Notes under the pieces: model-generated
The model's input: only the letters and a program-made list of their open reading frames with translations
The model's database searches: none
What the model was told of the DNA's origin: nothing
Program-made: the position numbers and the translations under genes
Source: Hormiphora californensis
Taxonomy: Eukaryota > Ctenophora > Tentaculata > Cydippida > Pleurobrachiidae
Length of the DNA: 64,000 nt
Assembly (NCBI GenBank): GCA_020137815.1
Contig: CM035350.1
Coordinates: 124,001 to 188,000 of the forward strand
Direction: 5' to 3'
Part shown: positions 11,346 to 23,237 of the stretch, piece after piece
How the letters are laid out: every line of letters begins with the position of its first letter
Numbering within the stretch: the first letter of the stretch is position 1

Positions 11346-11629
11346 GTTGTCCGTTATTGTTCGAGACTGTTATAATAAAACTTACGTTTAAAAGCCCATG
11401 GTATACTTTTAGAAAACTTACATTTTCTTTTTGAATACCTTTCTTTGAAGAAGGCTTCGGTATAAGGGAGCTTCGGTATAAGGGAGCTTCCCTCACCATA
11501 CGATTTGGCAGAGAGAGCCTTCTCCTCTGCCGCCATTACTTTCATGGTAAACTCTTTCCTCATTGGTTCCATCGATGCTGGATCTTGTCTGATCTTTGGA
11601 TCTGAAATGACAATACATAATATATATGA

Positions 11630-12163
11630 GGGGGGGGGGGGGGCAAGGACAAAAAAGCCAAACCGCCCCTGAAATCCGGGTCTGATCTGGCTTGTTTTTT
11701 TTTTGATCTGGCTTTGTGAGTGGCTTTTTTTGATCTGGCTTTTTTTTGAATCTGGCCTTTTGGCTTGTTTGATTCTGGCTTTTTTTGGATCTGGCGTTTT
11801 TTGCTTTTGGCTTTTTTTGATCTGGCTTTTTGATTTGGCAGTTTGATCTGGCTTTTTGGCTTTTTTTGATCTGGCTTTTTTTGAGCTGGCTTTTCTGGCT
11901 TTTTTTGATCTGGCTTTTTTTTTGCTTTTTTTGATCTGGCTTTTGTAAATCAAACTTTTTTCGGCTTCGCAAAAAAATTGTTCCTATCGATAAAAAGGAT
12001 AAAACTATATCAAAAGAAGCATTTTAAAGGGTTTTAGTGTCATACAGACCATTAAGGTCCAGAATACATGTCCAAATGACTAAAAAAGTATGGGCCAAAA
12101 AAAGCAAACCCGCACAAAATCGGGATTGTCTGGCTTTTTTGGCCTTGGGCCCCCCCCCCCCCC
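11630..12163. mobile_element. Possible G-tract-ended inverted-repeat element with TTTGATCTGGC minisatellite
   Basis: The left end is about 14 G then CAAGGACAAAAAAGCC. The right end, reversed, is about 14 G then CCCAAGGCCAAAAAAGCC. The interior (about 11690-11950) is an impure GGCTTTTTTTGATCT repeat, which on the minus strand reads as Lys/Ser/Ala-rich frames of 159 and 199 aa that should not be taken as proteins. No clear TSD is visible, so the element call is tentative. Confidence 0.5.
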
Positions 12164-12166
12164 TTA

Positions 12167-12395
12167 ACTTTGGGGTTTCTTAATTTTGGGGTTTCTTCAT
12201 TTTTGGGGTTTCTTAATTTTGGGGTTTCTTAATTTGGGGTTTCTTAATTTTGGGGTTTCTTATTTTTGGGGTTTCTTATTTTTGGGGTTTCTTAATTTGG
12301 TTGGTTTCTTATTTTTGGGGTTTCTTAATTTTTGGGTTTCTTATTTTGGGGTTTCTTGTTTTGGGGTTTCTAAGTTTGGTTTCTTAATTGGGGGT
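12167..12395 (+). repeat. TTTGGGGTTTCTTAA minisatellite
   Basis: About a dozen imperfect units of roughly 19 bp (TTTTGGGGTTTCTTAAT). The same array is present in the opposite orientation at 32373-32662. The 80-aa frame across it is a repeat artefact. Confidence 0.85.
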
Positions 12396-12819
12396 TTTTG
12401 TAAAAAGTTTATATTTAAAAGTTTCTGAAATATTGCGAGGCTGAATTAACGAGAGTAAGGTAATATAAATGTTTTATAAAAACGATAAAAATAACACAGC
12501 ATCTTCCCTGCCTGGTTCTGCACGAAAAAGGTTATAAAGTTTCTGGGGGCATCAAATAGATCATTGCTGACAGTATCTAGCTGTTGTTGCCTTTTTTCGT
12601 CAACTCTCTCCTTTCGTGGTATCTCCTCCTTCTTTCAAATAGCTAGTTTCTACCCATATATCTTCCTACATATGGCAAATTATATATGGCAAATTATATA
12701 TGGCCAGGTTAGACTGTTTTTCGTGCGCCCCGCCGCAAATTATATAGTATGCATTATTTTACATTTTATGTTCCTATCCCATTCATGATCTAGTTATTTT
12801 CTGGCGCTGAATCTTTTCC

Positions 12820-13060
12820 TTTTGGGAGGAGGGAGACTGAGCTGCATGATAACAGCTCTTCCCACGTAAGATAACTCAAAAGTATCACCAAGATATCTTC
12901 GGGCAAGAGAATTAACATATTGGATCTAATGCCTGAAGGATTTATTGGCATGAAGGAGTTATTGGCATGACGGAAATTATTAGTGGTTTAATTCGGTAAC
13001 CCTGACAAAGAGCGGCTCGACCCTTGTCGAACATAAAACACACTCCCTTCTCGCACACAA
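12820..13060 (+). repeat. Dispersed repeat copy, also at 31600-31840
   Basis: Shared blocks in the same order include GAGCTGCATGATAACAGCTC, ATCTTCGGGCAAGAGAAT and GAACATAAAACACACTCCC. A shorter piece is also found near 30985-31030. Confidence 0.75.
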
Positions 13061-13660
13061 TGTCCATAGCAGGAAGGAATTTTCGATATCTCCTTCTGGT
13101 ATGAAATTGCCTAAATTAATTATCTTTTAAAGTTTTGGGAACTCTATCCTGTCAACTAGTATTCATTTTGGAAAGCATTTTCTCGAAATTGGTAAATTAA
13201 AGCAAGATTCACTCTTTGAATGCAACGGAGAATAGGCGTTGTACAGGATTTTGCATGAAACTCTGCTCCAGGACGAAAAAGACCCGAAAAATACGATTGT
13301 GATATTTTTGGGACTCTATCTTATCATTCTACTACGTCTTAGAACGCTTTTTGTGAACGCGTTTTTCACCAAAAAAAAACACCTTAAAACGCTGATGTTC
13401 TCAATTTTGCCGACAATTTAGAGAGTTGACTTCAAACGGCATTCGATTCTACCCTCAAAAATAGGTGGGGGACAACCGTAACGTATCTACCTATCAAGGA
13501 TCTTTAAATAAAAAAAACGTCTTATTTTCAAAGTGGAATAGAAGATAGCTCTTTTTCTCAATTTTCTGACGCCGCCGCGGGTCTACTGATTTTTCCCGCC
13601 ACCACCACGACTTCAGGGAGGTCTTCCCGATCAGTTACATCTGAATGATGGGTTAAAACT
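13061..13660. other. No gene recognised
   Basis: AT-rich DNA without a recognisable frame or repeat. Confidence 0.35.
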
Positions 13661-13669
13661 ATAAATCAG

Positions 13670-14378
13670 GAGTGGTGGGTCTAGAACATCCATAGGTACC
13701 AAAAGGCTTCGTTTGTCTGATACAACTTTCCTGAAAGTTTTATGTCGTTACTCCAACTACTCTTGATTTTTTGGGCGTTACAAAAATTTGCCGGAAAAAG
13801 ACCGTTTTAGCTCTAATTTGCCTCTTAGTGGGAATCCGCCTTAACTCCTGAGATAACGGCTGACTCAGACCGGAGCCGGTTTGGCATAGTTGTTATAGCG
13901 ACCGTGTGCTTCAAAATTGGAAGGGATAGCTAAAAGTACATGATAGACACGCCGCTCCGCCCTTACCCTCCTGTCATTGTCCCCTTTATCCGATTAGCTG
14001 GCGCTTTTGATAAGGCCCCGCTTCAAAAATATAGCGGTTTACATAAAATTTCCTGGACAACACAAAATGTTAACCCTTATTTGAACGGGGGCCTTAATCA
14101 AAAATCGCTACACCAAATTTGAAGAACACGGTCTCTTAGAAAAAACTATGCCAACGCAAGGTCTGGTCCGAGCCGTTTATCTCAGGAAAGTTAGCAGGAT
14201 GTCCCAAAAAGAGCAAAATTAGAGGCAAAAAGGGCTTTTTCCGCCGATTTTAAACCCCAAAAAATCACGAAGTAGTTGGAGAGTAACGACATGAAAACTT
14301 TTCAGGAAGTTGTTCAAGACAAGACGAAAGCCTTTTGGTTGACAAGATGGATGTTCTAGACCCCACCAATGTGATTTA
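13670..14378. mobile_element. Foldback element with about 165-bp diverged arms
   Basis: The left arm (about 13672-13835) and right arm (about 14208-14372) are imperfect reverse complements. Paired blocks include GGTCTAGAACATCCAT / ATGGATGTTCTAGACC and TTATGTCGTTACTC / GAGTAACGACATGA. Many small indels separate the arms, so it is older than the other foldbacks here. The exact ends and the TSD cannot be fixed. The short plus-strand frames in the loop are not recognised. Confidence 0.65.
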
Positions 14379-14784
14379 AGGGGTTAACATCCATTTATGA
14401 GGCCAAAATGGTAACCCCAAAATTTTTGCCAAACGGGTGCTTAGGTGCGCAACATCGATTGGCATCAGTTCTAATCGATTCGCCTTGCCAGCGCTTTCCT
14501 ATACGTTATACCTCAAAAAACACCCCAAAAAACCCGTCGACCCCACCCCCCCTCGGGCTTAACATTCGGTACTTTGTTAGATTAGAGCGTAAGCTATCCA
14601 TGAAACTTTCGGCATTTACGTCCTCCACATTCCATTTAAAGGTTGTGTAAGCTCGACCACTGTTCCTTTTCGAACAAGTAGGGATTTCAAAGTTTTTGTA
14701 AAAATATCGCGATCGGTTGTTTTCGCTGTGAAATTGCAGGCATGAAGTTATATCGATAGAACCGACCGCGAGCGTTCTCTGGGA

Positions 14785-15350
14785 CAGGTTTGTCTCCTCT
14801 AGAACCTCATCTTCACAAGTGATGGTTTTACATGGAAAATTATTGTAACGTATCGGTGAGAGATGGCTTCATCAGATACGAATGAAATATCGACAACCGA
14901 ACCGCGAGCGTTCTCTGGACAGGGTGAACCATAGCTTGCAGGCCTGATACATTTCAGGCAAACGACGGGTCAAGGAAAGTAAAAATTTGAAGAAATCACT
15001 TCATTGGTAGCTGATGAAGACTCGGTCTCCCTCAACCATCCTTTCCATCGTGACCTGCATATAGTAGAGACTGTGCTTGATCGTCAAACACCTGGAAGCA
15101 ACTTTTGGATTTTCGTGGACGCAACAAGACCGTGGACAGTTCAGACCACGTTCTGGAAACAGCACGACAGTTCAGGAGCTCAGGTGAGTCCAACTAGCGA
15201 AAAAGGAACAGGCGAACTTCGCCGGGAGATAATTGAAGGAGAGACTTGTTCAATCGAGCGGTTTCTTTTATTTTTTCTGGTGGGCTCGGTATTTTCATCA
15301 TCTTTTGACATGCTCAAAGAGGAAATAAATGAGGTGAGGAATGAAATCAA
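14785..15350 (-). pseudogene. F-box/LRR gene, decayed N-terminal copy
   Basis: On the minus strand this follows 24310-24870 of the main F-box gene. The start motif (MSKDDENTEP, near 15309) is still legible, and the F-box linker and second F-box region can be followed by nucleotide similarity, but indels break the frame repeatedly. It lies downstream of the main gene in the same orientation and is one of four related pieces between 14.8 and 30.8 kb. It is the most diverged of them, so probably the oldest. Confidence 0.75.
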
Positions 15351-15363
15351 AAATGGGACTTGA

Positions 15364-15955
15364 TCAAAGTTCACTTTGCAATACAACAGTCCCAATGGTA
15401 TCCCTTGGTTTTAAGTCTATCATTTTGGTCAGATTATGCGCTTGGCTCGCGGAAGCGTTCGGCGACGAAGCGAGGGGGTACGAAATAATTGAAGGATTAA
15501 TTGTCGGCTATTCTTCGCTCTTATAAGTGGGGCGGCATGGTTATTGGTTGTTTCCTATCTTAGACTACTGCAGCTCTAAATAGGGAGGAGATATAATTAT
15601 TAGAAGAGACGGGTGTTTTTAGGACACTTCAGTGGAAGATAATACCAAATATTCGCCAAAAGGCAACGAACCTTTAAATATTAAATATAGTAGTGGTAAA
15701 ACGAGTCATTTTTGGTTCAAAAAAAGGTATAAATGTGTTTGTTGAAACATGTAATCTTATACAACTAAAACAATAACATTTATACTTTATTGTTTTTCTG
15801 AAAAAGGAGAGTATAACTGCCATCTAAAATGATAAATTTGGGAACACACTGGGATCGACAGTTTATTTTGTTTTCGGAAATCGGAACTATCCTATTGAAT
15901 GTGAGTTTAGGATACAACGTTCTTTCACAGAAATAGTTCGAGGAAATATTCAGTA
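15364..15955. other. No gene recognised
   Basis: AT-rich DNA between the decayed F-box copy and the 3' end of the interrupted F-box gene. Confidence 0.35.
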
Positions 15956-15960
15956 TTTTA

Positions 15961-16137
15961 TTACAATTTACTGATACAAAGTTCCTTCAGTTTCTCCAAA
16001 TGATTAATGATAAATGCTAGCTCACTGTCCTGGATGTCTGATCGCGATAGTGTAAGGCTCGTCAAGGATTTACAAAATGACAGAGAAACAATGTTCCTTC
16101 CACTCGCAGAGATTTTGAGTTTTCGAACTCTTGACAT
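15961..16137 (-). pseudogene. 3' terminal coding segment of the F-box/LRR gene, cut off by the LTR element
   Basis: Immediately beyond the left LTR, the minus strand is open for 57 further codons in exactly the frame the F-box gene would have if the element and one ACAT TSD were removed. It ends in TAA at 15961-15963. The segment is LRR-like, with regularly spaced Leu/Ile (residues such as LTSLTLS and LEKLKELCI). AATAAA on the minus strand (15957-15962) overlaps the stop, although such a close poly(A) signal may be chance. This restores a gene of about 587 codons. Frame agreement plus LRR character makes it convincing. Confidence 0.85.
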
Positions 16138-16641
16138 TGTTAAGGGTGTATGTAGCGCTGGTTAGTGAATGGGTGAGCGATGATAGATTGGTTCTGGGGC
16201 AAGGAACACGGAAATAAACAGATCTGTCGAAATGAATTATTCGACAGGAATATGTATAGTCTTCGGTGTTTTTAGCTCAGTGATCGCTCGTGATATCGAT
16301 CTTGACAACGCTCCTTCTTCCGTCCTCGTCGTAGTATAAATACTCTTCCTAGAATCCGGATTGACGTAGATTCCTCGTGTTAAACGTAGAGGTTGTTGTG
16401 ACTATCTCTTCTTAACAGTTCAGATTGTTATGATTATCTCCGCAAGTGCCAGGATGTTATGACTATCTCCACAATGATCTCACTCGGTCCAAGCTGTTCC
16501 GAGTAACTATGACGTACCGAATCCGATTTGAAGTGGGTGAATAAATATATATTCAATTTAAAGAAGAGTGGGTAGGAACCCAATTTATCGGGGGTGCACA
16601 TGAGTGTACATATTTGTAATGACGAAAAGAGGTGTATAACA
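16138..16641 (-). repeat. 3' LTR
   Basis: 504 bp. I found no difference from the other LTR when comparing line by line, which implies very recent insertion or later homogenisation. Confidence 0.93.
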
Positions 16642-17092
16642 CATCCATACACCAAATTTTTAAGAATAAATTTCGGTCCCGTGGACCGACAAATTATTCG
16701 TGAAATAATCCACCGCTTTAATCGACTGGTTGGACATTTGGCTATCGAACAGATTTATCACCATTAAATTATGGTATTTTGGTTTCTCTTGGCACAGGGA
16801 CTAAAATGTTTCATCCCTGCAATTTTCAATCCTCTTTTGGCACCAGCTTTGATGCAGTGAGTCGCGGTAGCCCATGGTTAAATGATAGTGGACCAACCCG
16901 CACTGTTTGATCCCATTTAGGCAATTTATAATGATTATTTTGACAGTGTGACTTACTACATCAGTATAGTCGTTTGTATGTTTTTTATTTCACAGCTAGT
17001 TTTTTGGACCCGTAAATCTGACGTTTGTTTCTACGAGGAAAGTGCTTATGGCCATTAGCATATTTCCAGAAATTACTAGTCCAGGTATCTTT

Positions 17093-18580
17093 TTAGCTTG
17101 CAATCTTCACAAAACATGTTCCATTGTTCCTCGGAGTAGTGGGGATTACTGCTTCTTCTCTAGCTGCTTTCTCCTCGCTTTCTCCGCTCTGTACATCCTC
17201 AGCATCACCTTCTCTTCCGGTTGTGTATAGCTTTGAAGCTCCCGCGATATATGCCAAGTCATCTTTCCTCTGGGTTTCTTCAGAGGTTTCCCTGGAAACG
17301 TTGAATTCTGGCTCTATCTTTACTGGTGCTGGGATTGAAGGTCCAGCTTCTGTTTCATCTGTTGGTTGAACAGCTGTAGGTAAGTCTGGTTGCCCTTCTT
17401 CGTCAGTAGTCATCTTCGTGTGACTTTCCTCCGTCTCGTTAGTCGTTAACTCTGGTTCGCTTTCGTCCGATTCATCAGTCATCATCTCTAGCTCCAGTTG
17501 CCTTTCCTCCGCTTCATTAGCTATCTCTGGTAGCCTCTCCGTCGTTACATCAGCCATTGTTTCTGGCTGACTTTCCTCCGATCCATTAGTCGTCACTTCT
17601 GTGATCGTATCGTCGTTTTCTGGTTGTCCCCTTGTCTCCTTGGGACCTCCGAGACGGTTATAATTGAGCCTCTCCATAGGTTTCCTGTCCCTGGAAGAAG
17701 TCCGCCTCTCAGCAGGTATTGGTGTTGACGCACTAACTGGATCAGTATCTCTGATTTCGCCTATGGGCTGCGTCACCTCTGCATGTTCCTCAATCTCTGC
17801 TCCCGAATGAGCCGTAGAGAAAGGATCCTGTTCATCTTCTTGGCTCCCAACTGAGCTGCTAGCCGCCGGTACAGAACTGGGTGTGTTGCAAGTCGGTCTC
17901 CGGAATGAGTAGAATCCCCAATCCTCGTCATCAGAACTGGATGAGCTGGAAGAACTTTCCACATTATACTCTGGCATCCTAGTAGTTACATTTTTTGGAA
18001 TGGTATTTTCTTTCCTCAATTCATTCACCTTATCATTGGGTGAGTATTTATTCGTCTTGTACAGCTTCATTTTTGTGATGTTGACTAGTTTTTTCTCTGT
18101 TTCTGTTTTTACAATGTAATTGTGGTCAGATAACTTTTCTGTGATGAGGTACGGTCCTTCAAATCTTGGTAGCCATTATGTTGAGCTGGTTTACGAGCAG
18201 CATGCAATATGTCTCCTCTTCGAAGAAAGGTCCGTGCACGTGGTTTGTCATACGCAGCTTTCATGTATTTGGCTTTTTCTTGTATAGATTTGACCGCCTC
18301 TCTAGTTACCTTCTGTATCTTCATGTATGTTTCATAAATTTGTTTTTCACGTGTGTCACACAATTTCATTTACTGCGTTTTCTGTTCTCTCATTATCGAC
18401 AACAAACCAATCTCTTGGGGCAGCAAGTTCCCTAGAGAATACTAGAAAATTTGCAGTATGTTTTGTTTTCGAACTCTTATAAACAGTTCATGGTGAATGT
18501 TATGTATCCGATCCATTGATCAAAATTCATTTGTTGTTGTGGTGTTAACACGTTCGTATACATGTGTTTATACGTTTGTT
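17093..18580 (-). CDS. pol C-terminal end with long acidic extension
   Basis: After the integrase core, the frames 18369-18109 and 18070-17093 continue the polyprotein. First comes a basic integrase C-terminal stretch with a chromatin-reader-like end (KPRARTFLRRGDI). A tail of about 290 residues follows that is very rich in Ser, Glu, Asp and Thr: eight consecutive Ser then DDEDW, and repeated ESEPEL / TTNETEES-type segments. The frame 18070-17093 alone gives 325 aa. Ty3/gypsy pol normally ends soon after the integrase, so this extension is unusual. It has no signal peptide or membrane segment, so it does not look like an envelope. Frame breaks separate it from the core. Confidence 0.65.
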
Positions 18581-18588
18581 CATTTGCT

Positions 18589-21500
18589 TCACATAACCCA
18601 TTTGCTTGTGAGTTGCCAAGCCACTCCATGTTTGCTTTGTATGTCGAACATCTTCAACATAGCTTGGAATAATTTTGAGGTAAAAGCAGATCCCAGATCA
18701 TGCCTAATGGATTTCATAACACCTAGACGTTGTATCCATTCCCTCACAATAACTCTGGCAGCCTCCTCGGCCCCAGTGGATTTCACAGGTATTGCTACCA
18801 CGTAATTAGAGAATTGGTCCACCATGACCAATAATGCAGTGTACCCTCTTGCATTTGGTGTTTTGGAGCGTTCCAAAAAGTCAATTGCCACACACTGTCC
18901 AAATTCCGTGTATGTCATTGGTTTTAGTGGCGCTTTTTTGAATCTATGGGGCTGTTTTCCCCTGGCACATTTTAAGCATGCATCGCAGTACATGTGGAAC
19001 ATTTTCCGTTGTTTGTAAAAGTAGTATGTCTGTTGACAACTGCTTAGACATGTTTCGAAACCAGCATGACCGTTTTTGTCATGGTAAGCGTACATTGTTC
19101 TCTCTACGAGAGTGTGTGGTAGAACAGTTAATGTTCTGTCATTTTCTTTGTTGTTGGGGTCTATCAACCTCTTTTTGAGTACACCATTTTCAACATGTAA
19201 CATTTTTATCTGTCTCCAGTAGTGGAGAAGTTCAGCCGGTGTTTTCCTGCTAGACAGATGTTTTGGTGTGTTCTTGTTCTTTAGCCAACCAATGACTGTT
19301 GACAATGTTATATCATCAGCATAATCTTGCTTTATCTCTGTCAGAGTGACAGGTATATCAATTGCAAGTGATTTGTTGACCTGAACCACGTGGTCAGTTA
19401 GATTTCTTTGTTTGTCATCCGATCTCTTCATTGTATCATTTTCCAAGGTTTGTGTACCTACACAGTTTGTTTTGGGTATTGGGTGTCGGCTCAAATAATC
19501 TGTCATACCCATGTGTACAGATTCGCCAGCAATGTGCATTATGTCAAAATTGTATTCTTCCAATTCAGCTATTTTTCTGTGAATGTAGCTACTCTCTTTC
19601 TTGAAAATGGTTTTCAAGTTTAGCAGAGCTTTACAATCAGTTAGCACCTTGAACCTTTTTGTACCCATCAGGTACATCCGGAAGTGCTTTAGAGCATGAC
19701 ATAGACCAAGAAATTCTAGTCTAGTTTGCCCCAAATTTTCTCTGATGCACAGGTACCCGATTTTGACCAATAGGCTATGGTCCTCTTTTTCCCATGTAAT
19801 ACTTGGTTTAGTGTGGCCCCATGGCCGATTTTACTGGAGTCAATTGTCAACTCATAATTTTGGTCAGGGTGCTGGTAGTTTGGAATCACCAAGACCGGTG
19901 TTTTTCCAAGTGCATTTTTCAAATTTTCAAATGCTTTTGTGGAAGTAGAATTCCACTCAAATTTGCGTTTCTTCTGTAGCATGTCGTATAGTGGGGTTGC
20001 TATTTTGCTGTAATCTTTTATATAGGCTCTGTTATAATTTACAGCTCCCAGAAATTTTTGCAGTTCTTTCACAGACTTTGGCAATTGTAGTTTCTTTATT
20101 GCATCCACACGAGCTGGATCAATAGAAATGCCATTTTTGTTCATGATGTGTCCGAGAAATTTGACTTGTTTTCTGAACAATTGTGTTTAGAAGGACTAAT
20201 TTTCAATCCTCCAAATGACAGTCTTGCTAAAACGAATTCCAGCCTGTCTAGATGTGTATCAACAGTGTTGCTTCCTATTAGCACATCATCCAAGAAGCAA
20301 ATTAGCGCTTGGAAAGGAACTTTTTGGAACAATTCTGCCATAGATTTGGCAAATATACTACTGCTAGAACAGTGACCCATAATGAGCCTCGTCCATTGAT
20401 AGCGAGTGTTTTTATAAGTGAAAGCTGTTAGTGGTTTGCTTTCCTCGTCAAGTTTTATCTGATTGAAACCTTTTGTGAAATCAAATGAGGTTAGCCACTC
20501 ACATTCATCCATGTTGTTCATCACCGTGTTTATATTTGGTAATGGGAATGTTTCGGGGATGCTCTCTTTGTTGAGCTGTCTCAGGTCTTGCACAACTCGG
20601 TATTTTTTCGTTCCTGGCTTTTTCACCAGAAGACCGGACTGTTCCAGATCCCTGGTCCTTTGCACTCTTCAATTTGTCCAGACTTGACCAATGTCATGAG
20701 CTCTTCTTCCATGACGTTTTGTAGATCATATGGAACTTCCCTACTGGGTATCCACCTTGCTACATAACTGTCTTTGAGTTTCAAGGATGCCTCAACAAAT
20801 GTGGCAGTTCCTAGGTCAAATTGGTGTTTTGAAAAACAATGGGAATAGTGTTTCAGAATGTTTTTTAGTTTGGTTTTGTGTTCTTCATCAATTTGGAGTG
20901 ATCCAACGCCAAGCTGATCAAACAATTTTTCTATATCCTCCCATTTGTCCCTATTGCGTGTCACCTCTTCAGGTTCAGCTTCAGGTAATCGAGGAATATT
21001 TTCAAGAGTAACATCTTCTGATGTTTTGTAAACATTTTGTCTGTACGACTGATCCAGTGGCATCATGTTGCCAATGACCCTATTTCTGTGCAGTGTTATG
21101 ACGTGTGGGAATGGATTGATACATCGCACCAGTATCTCATTACCCTTGCTATGCGCCATAGAATTTTCAATGCACACACCCATAGAGTTTGTTATTCTCC
21201 GATTTCCAAACAATACCCCTTCATATGTTTTCTCAGATTTAGGGATGTTCAGCATTGCTGAGATGTGTGTGACGCTGTTTCCAGGAATGGTCACAGTACG
21301 TTTCACCTTGACTTTGCAAGTTTGTGGTAGGGCGATAGGATAGCTCCTTGCCAATGTTTTCCCGTATTGGGTGAATATTTTGTTTTCCTTCACATCAATT
21401 CTCATATCAAGTTTCTCCATCAGATCTGTCCCAGCTAGGATGTCATCAGCCAGGTTGTCCATGACAACAAAACGTTGCTGTACTTCCGTTTTTGCAACAG

Positions 21501-21693
21501 CTATTTTTAAGTAGATCTCTCCTTTTGGCAGAAGATTTGTTTTAGATAAGCCCCGAATTATTGTTTCTGTGGGCTGAATTTTGTCTTGTTTACCGAGTTG
21601 GTAGACAGTGCGTGTACTGATGAGAGATGCACCAGCTCCAGTGTCCAGTAAAATGTTCAACGGTGTATTTTCAATGTGACCTGTCACGATCAT
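18589..21693 (-). pseudogene. pol: protease, reverse transcriptase, RNase H, integrase (frameshifted)
   Basis: Four overlapping frames together make one pol. 21693-20623 carries the retropepsin (LLDTGAGASLIS) and the start of RT. 20665-20141 holds RT palm motifs (DLRQLN, FDFTKGFNQI, CFLDDVLIGS). 20180-19716 has the RT thumb and RNase H (LTIDSS). 19770-18589 holds the rest of RNase H, the integrase HHCC finger (about 19130-18960) and two of the catalytic acidic residues (AIDFLERS; RHDLGSAF). Consecutive frames overlap by 40-55 nt, as expected from single-base indels at three junctions (about 20650, 20160 and 19740), and no domain is missing. As it stands the protein could not be made in one piece. 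Confidence 0.88.
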
Positions 21694-21756
21694 TTGTTTT
21701 CCTCTCCTTGGTTGCCTTTACAAGAATCCGCAGAATAACCTTGGTGCAACCCGCAT

Positions 21757-22730
21757 CTAGTTTAAATGGTTCCGCCTATTCGAGTAGCAGTTTCTGGCCA
21801 TGTGACCTCTCTTCCCGCAGTTGTAGCACCTGATCTGATTATCCGACCAGTTCACTTTCCGTCGGTGTGGTGTAGAATCTCTTCGTGAGTTGTATCTGCC
21901 GCTGCTCCTGTTACGGTGGTTGTAGTAGCCCCGGTATCTATCTTGTTCCATGCTTGGGGTGCGACTCCTCTGTCTGCTGCGATCGTTCCTTCCCCTGCTG
22001 TTATCCCGATATCTCTCACTGCTCCTCCACCGATCCTGGTTACCTCTCGAGAAACTATCCTCTCGTGCCTCTCCTGCTTGTAGGACGTCAGTAGAAGGTT
22101 CACCGTTTATCAGGTTGTTTACAGTCTCCAATTTCAGTGCCATTCTCATCCCTTCCTCATAGGATGTTAGTGATGCTTCATTCAGTTTTTGTTTAATATC
22201 CCTATTTCTCAGACCTCTCAGTAGTACAAGGAGTGCAATGTCATCCGCATCCTTCATGTTTCCATAAGACAATCTTGCTTTTTCCTCAATGTTTGCACAG
22301 AACGAGGTAATGCTCTCTGTTGATGACTGCTTTAAACTCATCAATTGTTGTTTCACAGTTTGTGTTTCACCGCCAGAGAAATGTCATTTTTAACCGTGTC
22401 GGGTAGACCGTCCATCAAGGTTCTCAAAGTTGGATATGATGTGTTGTCTACACACTGTAAAAACAGAGTATCAAGATTTTTTACAGTTTTTGTGTATTTT
22501 GCATAATCCTCAAAACGGTCACAAAAAGTGTTGAAGTTGTCTCCCTTTTTGAATTTGGGGAGTTTTGATCCGGTATTTTTCGTGAACCCTGGATCTGGTT
22601 CCAATCCATGTTCTGTCATACTGACAGCCAATTTTTCCATTTCAGCCTTCAGACTGATCATTTTTTCTTGGAGTTGTTTTTTCTCGGTCATATTTTTTGG
22701 AGTAGTGGTTCGCTTTGTAGCAGGCTCCAC
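21757..22730 (-). pseudogene. gag with CCHC zinc knuckle (one frameshift)
   Basis: Frames 22730-22353 and 22356-21757 overlap by 4 nt and together form a typical Ty3/gypsy gag. There is a Lys/Glu-rich N-terminus, a capsid-like helical part, an Arg/Ser/Asp-rich linker, and one zinc knuckle CYNCGKRGHMARNC near the C-terminus (about 21830-21790). No ATG lies at the very start of the upstream frame (it begins GTG); an internal ATG about 14 codons in is a likelier start. Confidence 0.85.
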
Positions 22731-22733
22731 TTA

Positions 22734-23237
22734 TGTTAAGGGTGTATGTAGCGCTGGTTAGTGAATGGGTGAGCGATGATAGATTGGTTCTGGGGCAAGG
22801 AACACGGAAATAAACAGATCTGTCGAAATGAATTATTCGACAGGAATATGTATAGTCTTCGGTGTTTTTAGCTCAGTGATCGCTCGTGATATCGATCTTG
22901 ACAACGCTCCTTCTTCCGTCCTCGTCGTAGTATAAATACTCTTCCTAGAATCCGGATTGACGTAGATTCCTCGTGTTAAACGTAGAGGTTGTTGTGACTA
23001 TCTCTTCTTAACAGTTCAGATTGTTATGATTATCTCCGCAAGTGCCAGGATGTTATGACTATCTCCACAATGATCTCACTCGGTCCAAGCTGTTCCGAGT
23101 AACTATGACGTACCGAATCCGATTTGAAGTGGGTGAATAAATATATATTCAATTTAAAGAAGAGTGGGTAGGAACCCAATTTATCGGGGGTGCACATGAG
23201 TGTACATATTTGTAATGACGAAAAGAGGTGTATAACA
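22734..23237 (-). repeat. 5' LTR
   Basis: 504 bp, TG...CA on either reading. Its outer end supplies the last 29 codons and the stop of the truncated F-box frame. Confidence 0.93.

Larger units (their letters stand above)
16138..23237 (-). mobile_element. Ty3/gypsy-type LTR retrotransposon, 7.1 kb
   Basis: Two 504-bp direct LTRs (16138-16641 and 22734-23237) begin TG and end CA. The 4-bp TSD is ACAT (16134-16137 and 23238-23241). The coding strand is minus. The order from the right is gag with a CCHC knuckle, then protease (DTG), reverse transcriptase (FLDD), RNase H, and integrase (zinc finger plus catalytic core), which is the Ty3/gypsy order. No envelope gene was recognised. A candidate primer-binding site (TGGAGCCTGCTACAAAG on the minus strand) starts about 4 nt inside the 5' LTR; I do not recognise its tRNA. 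The polypurine tract next to the 3' LTR is weak. Several frame breaks interrupt the coding region. Confidence 0.93.

Noticed and set aside
11354-11972. 199-aa and 159-aa Lys/Ser/Ala-rich minus-strand ORFs resembling histone H1-like proteins
   Set aside because: They are translations of the TTTTTTTGATCTGGC simple repeat in two frames.
17093-18070. An envelope gene downstream of pol
   Set aside because: The frame is acidic and Ser-rich with no signal peptide, Cys pattern or membrane segment.
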